From Alphaproteobacteria bacterium (GTDB lineage Bacteria > Pseudomonadota > Alphaproteobacteria > RF32 > CAG-239): 8,856 bases of DNA. This document shows, piece by piece, positions 5,621 through 8,856 of this stretch (its first letter is position 1; each line of letters begins with the position of its first letter). Both the position numbers and the translations under genes were made by a program. Location of the stretch: contig JAFYWO010000124.1 in NCBI GenBank assembly GCA_017557925.1, positions 1-8,856 on the forward strand, read 5' to 3'. Under the pieces are notes generated by a model, which was given only the letters and a program-made list of their open reading frames with translations, made no database searches and was not told where the DNA came from.

Positions 5621-5795
5621 CCCTCTGTAATATTCCTATGTATTATCTGTAATATTTCTTCATTTGCCGTATCAAAACGGAGTTATATCACCGTAAAATA
5701 ACGCCGTTCTAATGCTATAAATGAACCGGCTTTCTTCGTTCTAATACTGTAATAGAACGCCGTTATTTGATAATCAAATAACACGCTGCCGCAAA
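5621..5795. repeat. Non-coding repeat-rich region (origin or centromere candidate)
   Basis: This stretch contains stacked short repeats. TCTGTAATATT occurs twice, 22 bases apart (5624-5634, 5646-5656). AACGCCGTT occurs twice (5700-5708, 5756-5764). CGTTCTAAT occurs twice, each closed by GAAC to form imperfect dyads (5705-5726 and 5737-5758). A 10-base perfect palindrome lies at 5762-5782. Such density of direct and inverted repeats is typical of plasmid iteron origins or partition sites. The winged-helix-like protein ends directly beside it. Confidence 0.55.
5762..5782. promoter_or_regulatory. Perfect palindrome next to the winged-helix gene
   Basis: GTTATTTGAT (5762-5771) and ATCAAATAAC (5773-5782) are perfect 10-base arms around a single central A. 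The site begins 14 bases after the winged-helix gene stop. It looks like a binding site for a dimeric protein rather than a terminator, since it is AT-rich and has no loop. Confidence 0.55.
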
Positions 5796-6218
5796 TTAAA
5801 AATGGAAGCTCGTTTCCTTTACTTCCGTAATCTCTGCCACTTTCTCTTTTGGCACTTCAATAGTAATTTCTTTTTCTTGCTTCGGTAGTTGCGACTTATC
5901 AAAGAAAGTATATATTGTTTCTGTTCCATCTTTCAGAATTAAATACCCTTCCTCTTCCAGTTCCGCAAATGCCGTGGTGTATGCGGTATATCCTAATCCG
6001 CTCCATAGCATAAAATCATTGCTTGATAGATTGAAATTATATTTATCCTGATTTTTGGCTAAATACATATATAGCTTAAAGCCGCCCTTGCTCTGCAAAC
6101 GCCTTGCAGCTTCATCCAATGCAGCCAAATTATTGGCCGTGTATAGATGTGCTTTGTCCGTTGGTGCTTTGGCAACCGTTACTTCTCTTTGGTTCGGCAC
6201 TCTATTGTTTCTTGGCAT
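5796..6218 (-). CDS. Winged-helix-like DNA-binding protein, 140 residues (hypothetical)
   Basis: The ATG at 6218 overlaps the HNH gene by 17 bases, with AGGAAG directly before it and AAAGGA a little further up. Residues about 46-105 (GGFKLYMYLAKNQDKYNFNLSSNDFMLWSGLGYTAYTTAFAELEEEGYLILKDGTETIYTFF) read as a winged helix: two helices, a recognition helix around GYTAYTTAFAELEEEG, then a two-strand wing. Small proteins of this type are common on phages and plasmids of Bacillota and resemble part of RepA-like initiators. The C-terminus is acidic and basic by turns and ends FHF. Its position beside the repeat-rich region 5621-5795 suggests it binds there, as replication, partition or transcription factor. 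This is inference. Confidence 0.75.
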   Translation of the reverse strand: MPRNNRVPNQREVTVAKAPTDKAHLYTANNLAALDEAARRLQSKGGFKLYMYLAKNQDKYNFNLSSNDFMLWSGLGYTAYTTAFAELEEEGYLILKDGTETIYTFFDKSQLPKQEKEITIEVPKEKVAEITEVKETSFHF

Positions 6219-6768
6219 CTTCCTGCTTATTCCTTTCTGAGTGTTTCTTTGCGTGTGCTGCTGCCGATAAATACTCTAAATTAGCAGCAGCATTATTCTT
6301 TTTATTAAAATCCTTATGGTGCAGCTGATAGTCTATCTGTGCTGGTAGCGGAAGCCATGCCGCAGCGGTTAGCTTATGCACCAATTTGCTAACCCTTCTT
6401 CCATCCTCTATAATATCCACTCTTTGATAGCCATGCTGATTGCTATACGGTTTTAAGATAATTGCATCATAGCTCTGCAAGCTCTTAATTCTTCCCATAT
6501 TGGAAATTAGATAATAGCCATCCGTGCCGGTTATCTCTTTCCATTGCTCATTCTCTAAGTCCTCTATGCAATCATGGCAGAACGGCTTATTATATAAAGC
6601 CTTGTATAGCGTTCTGACCGATACTTTTTTATAACTATTATCTTTGCATTTAAGCTTATATAACCGCTTGCTATCATGCTTTAATAGCTTATCGGTAGCG
6701 GCGTTATAGATAGTTCCATCTTCTCTAAGATAGTAATAATCTGCATAGCCGTTATTTATCTGTATCAA
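6202..6768 (-). CDS. NUMOD4/HNH endonuclease, homing-type
   Basis: The protein has 188 residues. Residues about 74-96 (NEQWKEITGTDGYYLISNMGRIK) are a clear NUMOD4 DNA-binding motif. Residues 129-176 carry the HNH nuclease: LVHKLTAAAW, then LHHKDFNKKNNAAANLEYLSAAAHAKKHS, with H150/H151, D153, N163 and H172/H176 as catalytic or metal-site candidates. Residues 10-65 look like a second, degenerate NUMOD-type segment (LREDGTIYNAATDKLLK). The start is TTG (6768-6766), supported by AGGAG nine bases upstream and by the absence of any ATG until residue 91. It is free-standing, with no intron or intein visible. Such nucleases are usually selfish elements of phages and plasmids that nick or cut a specific target. 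Its ribosome binding site lies in a hairpin (6771-6836), suggesting restrained expression. Confidence 0.88.
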   Translation of the reverse strand: MIQINNGYADYYYLREDGTIYNAATDKLLKHDSKRLYKLKCKDNSYKKVSVRTLYKALYNKPFCHDCIEDLENEQWKEITGTDGYYLISNMGRIKSLQSYDAIILKPYSNQHGYQRVDIIEDGRRVSKLVHKLTAAAWLPLPAQIDYQLHHKDFNKKNNAAANLEYLSAAAHAKKHSERNKQEDAKKQ

Positions 6769-6770
6769 TT

Positions 6771-6836
6771 CTTATAACTCCTATATTCAGTAGTAAGAGC
6801 TTTCCAGCCCTTCCACGAATATTTGAAAGTTATAAG
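6771..6836 (-). promoter_or_regulatory. HNH leader hairpin that buries the ribosome binding site
   Basis: In the minus-strand RNA, CUUAUAACU (6836-6828) can pair with AGUUAUAAG (6779-6771), and AUAUUC (6822-6817) with GAAUAU (6788-6783). The AGGAG of the HNH gene sits at the internal loop between these helices, so both sides are held in duplex. Phage T4 I-TevI is known to be restrained by a comparable hairpin. Confidence 0.6.
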
Positions 6837-6880
6837 TTATTGATTATCCCCCATTGTCCAATTTTTTCAGCTCTTTGGTA

Positions 6881-7078
6881 TTACATCATCAAGTCTGATA
6901 GCAGCTCTCTGAGCCGTCTTTCTTTGCGTTGCGATAGCTCATAATAGCCATTCAGCCAGTTATAAAATGCGTGTGGTGTTATCTCTATTACCTCTGCTAT
7001 CTGCTTATAGCTCCAATCAGAGTTATAGACCTTGCATAATTTTACTTGCTCTCTCAATTTATCTCCGTGTTTTTGCAT
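6881..7078 (-). CDS. Small helix-turn-helix protein, 65 residues
   Basis: The preferred ATG is 7078-7076, with GGAG eight bases upstream, giving 65 residues. Longer frames up to 7171 would start inside the inverted repeat 7125-7169 and lack a ribosome binding site. Residues about 22-42 (SYKQIAEVIEITPHAFYNWLNG) form a clear helix-turn-helix, followed by a basic helix (QRKERRLRELL). Proteins of this size and pattern are common phage and plasmid repressors of Bacillota. It could bind any of the palindromes on this plasmid, including those at its own upstream region, but no target can be named from sequence. It lies between a terminator-like repeat and the HNH leader. Confidence 0.75.
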   Translation of the reverse strand: MQKHGDKLREQVKLCKVYNSDWSYKQIAEVIEITPHAFYNWLNGYYELSQRKERRLRELLSDLMM

Positions 7079-7124
7079 CTTTCTCACTCCCATTGACTTC
7101 TTAATGCTTGACGGGATATAAAAA

Positions 7125-7169
7125 GCCCCCTTGTATAGCCTTTCAAATAAGCTGACTATACAAGAGGGC
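7125..7169 (-). terminator. Strong inverted repeat followed by T5: terminator or attenuator
   Basis: GCCCCCTTGTATAG (7125-7138) and CTATACAAGAGGGC (7156-7169) pair over 14 positions with one mismatch, around a 17-base loop. On the minus strand the stem ends in GGGGGC and is followed directly by TTTTT, the form of a rho-independent terminator. It would end transcripts from the 43-codon gene. A TATAAT sits at 7175-7170, so it may instead be the 5' end hairpin of the HTH transcript, acting as attenuator. Confidence 0.65.
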
Positions 7170-7175
7170 ATTATA
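7170..7175 (-). promoter_or_regulatory. Possible -10 box of the HTH gene
   Basis: A perfect TATAAT on the minus strand directly precedes the inverted repeat 7125-7169. No good -35 is found at the expected distance. If used, the transcript would start inside the first arm of the hairpin. Confidence 0.35.
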
Positions 7176-7253
7176 TCTATCTAAACTTCCCAATAATAAC
7201 CGGCAACCATGAGCAGCTACACCCCCCGGTCTATTTCGGGAAAAAAATATTTT

Positions 7254-7385
7254 TTAAGGCTCTTCCTGCTTTTGCGTGGCCATCTCTCCCAGCAAGAGCG
7301 TTTTTAATTCAACATTAACTTCTTCACGCTGCTGCTTTTCTTGTTCTTCCATAAAGAGAAAATAGCCTATCTCCTGCATATTCAT
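7254..7385 (-). CDS. Small hypothetical protein, 43 residues
   Basis: ATG 7385-7383 is preceded by GGAAAGGA at normal spacing; a second in-frame ATG two codons later is also possible. The product begins MNMQEIGYFLFMEEQEKQQR and is otherwise Glu/Gln-rich, a single charged helix with no recognised domain. It has its own near-consensus promoter (7435-7463) with a perfect palindrome between promoter and ribosome binding site, and a terminator-like repeat downstream. This context is the main support for a real gene, because the frame is too short to stand alone. Confidence 0.55.
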   Translation of the reverse strand: MNMQEIGYFLFMEEQEKQQREEVNVELKTLLLGEMATQKQEEP

Positions 7386-7405
7386 AGCGTTTATTCCTTT
7401 CCAAT

Positions 7406-7425
7406 AGCATTAACTATTTAATGCT
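7406..7425. promoter_or_regulatory. Perfect 8-base-arm palindrome just after the promoter (candidate operator)
   Basis: AGCATTAA (7406-7413) and TTAATGCT (7418-7425) flank four bases. The site covers about +3 to +22 of the expected transcript and ends shortly before the ribosome binding site. It could be an operator for the neighbouring HTH protein or an RNA hairpin. Confidence 0.5.
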
Positions 7426-7434
7426 TACACTAAT

Positions 7435-7463
7435 ATTTTATCAAAATTTTTTTGGAATATCAA
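7435..7463 (-). promoter_or_regulatory. Promoter of the 43-residue gene
   Basis: TTGATA (7463-7458) and TAAAAT (7440-7435) on the minus strand are separated by 17 bases that include a long A run. The match is close to the sigma-70/sigma-A consensus. The gene and perhaps those after it are expressed from here. Confidence 0.65.
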
Positions 7464-7475
7464 ACTATGGCAGCG

Positions 7476-7540
7476 TGTGTGTCCGGTGTTCCGGACGGTG
7501 GAGCGGGACATGATGCAGCCAATAGGCAGCACCGGTGCAA
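7476..7540. other. GC-rich dyads beside the recombinase gene (possible res site)
   Basis: GTCCGG-TGTT-CCGGAC (7481-7496) and the palindrome GCACCGGTGC (7529-7538) lie in an otherwise AT-rich spacer directly after the serine recombinase stop. Neither is followed by a T run on the minus strand, so they are not typical terminators. Resolvases usually act at a site next to their gene, which makes this a candidate. No consensus for this resolvase is known to me. Confidence 0.3.
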
Positions 7541-8104
7541 TTACTGCAAGCCTTTATCTTTCAGCAGCTTATCAAGGGTAGGTCTGCTGACTTTCAGAGC
7601 GGCCGCAAACTGTGTCTTGTTAATCTCACGGTTCTTATACTTCTCATAGGCTGCATTAAAGGCTGCATCATCAATCTGCTTAACCTGACCACCCTTGAAC
7701 TTGCCTTCTTTCTTTGCAATCTCAATACCTTCCTTTTGGCGTTCCAGCAAATTCTGACGCTCAAACTCGTTAATGGCTGCAATGACCGTCACCATGAGCT
7801 TACCGGTAGCCGAGCTGGTATCAAGGTTCTCTTTGTTGCTAATCAGATTTACGCCCTTTGCAGCCAGCAGCTCAATGATTTCCAGCAAATCCTTTGTGCT
7901 GCGTGCTAACCGGCTAAAATCATGGATATAAACCGTATCACCTTCACGCACATAATCAAGCATCTCTTGCAGCTTCGGTCTATTGGTATCTTTGCCGCTG
8001 ACCTTCTCAATATACCATTTCTCAATATCGTGCTTCTTCAAAGCTTCCAGCTGCCGTGCTTCGTTCTGTTCCACGGTGCTAACTCTTACATAAGCTACTC
8101 TCAT
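7541..8104 (-). CDS. Serine recombinase (resolvase/invertase family)
   Basis: This complete small serine recombinase has 187 residues, the usual length for resolvases and invertases. The catalytic Ser is S9 in YVRVST (5-10), with R7 beside it. DFSRLARS (62-69) supplies further active-site arginines (R65, R68). The long E-helix NEFERQNLLERQKEGI (112-127) is typical. The C-terminal helix-turn-helix (about 163-184, KTQFAAALKVSRPTLDKLLKDK) recognises the site. On a plasmid its usual task is resolving multimers so that copies segregate. ATG 8104 follows AGGAGA. It lies 53 bases after the 92-residue gene and probably shares its transcript, with a stable hairpin between them. The substrate site is not established; see 7476-7540. 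Confidence 0.95.
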   Translation of the reverse strand: MRVAYVRVSTVEQNEARQLEALKKHDIEKWYIEKVSGKDTNRPKLQEMLDYVREGDTVYIHDFSRLARSTKDLLEIIELLAAKGVNLISNKENLDTSSATGKLMVTVIAAINEFERQNLLERQKEGIEIAKKEGKFKGGQVKQIDDAAFNAAYEKYKNREINKTQFAAALKVSRPTLDKLLKDKGLQ

Positions 8105-8124
8105 TTTACTTTCTCCTATCTCTG

Positions 8125-8146
8125 AGGGGAGCTTTGCAGCTCCCCT
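8125..8146. terminator. Stable intergenic hairpin between the 92-residue gene and the recombinase
   Basis: AGGGGAGCT (8125-8133) and AGCTCCCCT (8138-8146) form a perfect 9-bp stem with a GCAA loop on the minus strand. The T-rich tail (TTATTTTATTG) follows on the plus strand. It therefore has terminator form for antisense transcripts. In the sense direction it may act as an RNA stabiliser or partial attenuator before the recombinase. Confidence 0.6.
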
Positions 8147-8157
8147 TATTTTATTGT

Positions 8158-8436
8158 TTAGGCGATGCTGAAACGCTTGGAAGCAACCTGCTTCAAGTAT
8201 GCGTTATAAACGGCTTCTCCCATATCTTCCTTGAACTTCTTAGTATTGAAGCGGCTTGTCAAGGTGGAAGTCCATCTGATGATATAATCACCGGCTTCCA
8301 AGGTTTCAACCGCTTCACTATTCATAACGGCTTTGATTTCGTCCTTGTAGCTTTCGGCTTCTGCTTCCAGCTCCTTAATGAAGCTCTCAATAGCCTTAAT
8401 CTGTTCTACTCTCTTAATAATCATTTCGCTGCTCAT
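8158..8436 (-). CDS. Hypothetical coiled-coil protein, 92 residues
   Basis: ATG 8436 follows AAGGAG at good spacing. Residues about 1-40 (MSSEMIIKRVEQIKAIESFIKELEAEAESYKDEIKAVM) form a charged coiled coil. The second half (DYIIRWTSTLTSRFNTKKFKEDMGEAVYNAYLKQVASKRFSIA) has the beta-strand, then RFNTKKFK, then SKRF pattern I associate with small proteins common on phages of Clostridia, which have no settled function. Codon use favours AAG for Lys, as in the 157-residue gene and the recombinase. It heads a transcript with the recombinase, behind a near-perfect promoter and a cluster of repeated TTTACA motifs. Regulated expression is therefore likely, but the role is unknown. Confidence 0.85.
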   Translation of the reverse strand: MSSEMIIKRVEQIKAIESFIKELEAEAESYKDEIKAVMNSEAVETLEAGDYIIRWTSTLTSRFNTKKFKEDMGEAVYNAYLKQVASKRFSIA

Positions 8437-8463
8437 GGTTCATATCTCCTTTATAATATCTTT

Positions 8464-8491
8464 GGTGTAATGTGTAGCTCTTCCTTACACC
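8464..8491. promoter_or_regulatory. Inverted repeat at the transcription start of the 92-residue gene
   Basis: GGTGTAA (8464-8470) and TTACACC (8485-8491) are perfect 7-base inverted arms beginning right after the -10 box. They would form a 5' hairpin in the message or an operator at +1. Confidence 0.5.
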
Positions 8492-8494
8492 CTT

Positions 8495-8523
8495 ATAATA
8501 CCATAATGTAAAAACAATGTCAA
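8495..8523 (-). promoter_or_regulatory. Near-consensus promoter of the 92-residue gene and recombinase
   Basis: A perfect TTGACA (8523-8518) and TATTAT (8500-8495) on the minus strand are 17 bases apart, making this the strongest promoter in the window. Repeated TTTACA/TGTAAA words surround it, so it is probably repressed at times. Confidence 0.85.
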
Positions 8524-8624
8524 GCACTTTCTTTACATTTTGTAAAATAAATCTTTTTACAAGTCTGTTTTTACACTTTTGGAGCTGTTTCCCATGTAAG
8601 CTGCAAGTATAGTCTGTTTTTACA
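8507..8624. repeat. Cluster of TTTACA/TGTAAA motifs around a promoter (operator array)
   Basis: TTTTTACA occurs at 8554-8561, 8568-8575 and 8617-8624, and in reverse as TGTAAAAACA at 8507-8516. TTTACA-TTT-TGTAAA (8532-8546) is a perfect dyad just upstream of the -35 box. A longer direct repeat, AGTCTGTTTTTACA, is at 8562-8575 and 8611-8624. The array covers the -35 region and about 100 bases upstream, so it suits repressor or activator binding. Confidence 0.6.
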
Positions 8625-8634
8625 AATAGCAAAA

Positions 8635-8656
8635 GCCGCTGCATAATGGCAGCGGC
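8635..8656 (-). terminator. Rho-independent terminator of the 157-residue gene
   Basis: GCCGCTGC (8635-8642) and GCAGCGGC (8649-8656) form a perfect 8-bp GC stem with a six-base loop. TTTT follows on the minus strand. It begins 11 bases after the TAA at 8668. Confidence 0.85.
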
Positions 8657-8667
8657 CTTTGTAGTGC

Positions 8668-8856
8668 TTAGAACAAATCTGCAAATTCATCAAAGATAGG
8701 CTCAGTTCTCTTTGCCTTAGGAGTGAATTTGTTAGCCTTGGGAGTAATACCGAAATGCTCAACGAAAGCCTTTCTTGCACCACTCAGGTCAAAGGTTTCA
8801 TAGGTTTCACCGGTAACGCTATCAACTCTGACGGTCTTAGCAATAGCCTTGCCGTC
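8668..8856 (-). CDS. Hypothetical 157-residue protein, C-terminal part (same gene as 1-426)
   Basis: This is the 3' part of the junction-spanning gene; only 8715-8668 is additional to the first copy. It adds 15 residues beginning AKRTEPIFDEF and ending ADLF before the TAA. The acidic and aromatic tail ending DLF resembles the C-terminal tails by which some DNA-processing proteins bind partners, such as the bacterial SSB tail or the D-L-F part of sliding-clamp binding motifs. That resemblance is weak and purely suggestive. A strong terminator hairpin follows 11 bases after the stop. Confidence 0.88.
   Translation of the reverse strand, partial: DGKAIAKTVRVDSVTGETYETFDLSGARKAFVEHFGITPKANKFTPKAKRTEPIFDEFADLF
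8716..8856. repeat. Terminal direct repeat, copy 2 (circular-contig overlap)
   Basis: Exact copy of bases 1-141; see that entry. Annotation of the plasmid should use only one copy, giving an 8,715 bp circle. Confidence 0.93.

Noticed and set aside
6202..6768. HNH gene as part of a group I intron or intein
   Set aside because: It is a free-standing frame with its own start and stop. Neighbouring genes are not interrupted, and no intron core or splicing motifs were seen.
7535..7909. Plus-strand frame of 124 codons
   Set aside because: It is antisense to the serine recombinase, whose active-site motifs are all present on the other strand.
8134..8511. Plus-strand frame of 125 codons
   Set aside because: It is antisense to the 92-residue gene and its promoter, and starts in the intergenic hairpin.
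8414..8783. Minus-strand frames across the promoter and terminator region
   Set aside because: They cross a strong terminator, a near-consensus promoter and an operator array, and lack ribosome binding sites.
1..8856. tRNA, rRNA, relaxase/oriT or antibiotic resistance genes
   Set aside because: No cloverleaf, rRNA segment, relaxase His-triad or resistance family was recognised on either strand.

Overview
The window is one complete small circular replicon, almost certainly a plasmid, sequenced through its own junction. Bases 1-141 and 8716-8856 are identical, so the unique sequence is a circle of 8,715 bp. An overlap of exactly 141 bases is what a de Bruijn assembler closing a circle at k=141 would leave. 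One gene (157 codons) crosses the junction and appears here as two partial pieces that join in frame. Every gene I can support lies on the minus strand, so transcription runs from high to low coordinates. AGGAG-type ribosome binding sites, TTGACA/TATAAT-like and extended -10 promoters, moderate AT-richness and the protein families suggest a Bacillota host (Clostridia or Negativicutes, probably from gut). That assignment is inference.

Layout in the direction of transcription. (1) 8668-8523: a rho-independent terminator closes the junction-spanning gene, followed by a region of repeated TTTACA motifs and a near-consensus promoter. (2) 8436-7541: a 92-residue hypothetical protein, then a small serine recombinase likely to resolve plasmid multimers. 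(3) 7540-6881: a repeat-bearing spacer, a 43-codon gene behind a good promoter, a strong inverted repeat or terminator, and a 65-residue helix-turn-helix protein. (4) 6768-5796: a NUMOD4/HNH endonuclease with a TTG start whose ribosome binding site lies inside a hairpin, overlapping a winged-helix-like gene. (5) 5795-5546: a non-coding stretch dense in direct and inverted repeats that ends in a long hairpin. (6) 5545-5120: a coiled-coil protein, then a ~300 bp spacer with origin-like features. (7) 4823-2516: a three-gene replication/maintenance operon: a primase-like replication protein, a HTH/coiled-coil protein coupled by an ATGA overlap, and a Cys-rich protein. (8) 2423-500: a HaeIII-like type II restriction-modification pair. 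(9) 426-1 continuing 8715-8668: the 157-residue hypothetical gene under its own promoter.

Together these form a compact autonomous plasmid: replication initiation (rep operon plus candidate origins at 4880-5119 and/or 5621-5795), multimer resolution (serine recombinase), stability and defence through restriction-modification, and a selfish-type HNH nuclease. I see no relaxase, antibiotic resistance gene, virion gene or insertion sequence.

The most distinctive feature is RNA-level and operator-level control. The ribosome binding sites of rep and of the HNH gene are each predicted to be buried in leader hairpins. The rep leader also holds a seven-codon reading frame ending inside its hairpin. 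Most promoters sit in or beside their own private palindrome.
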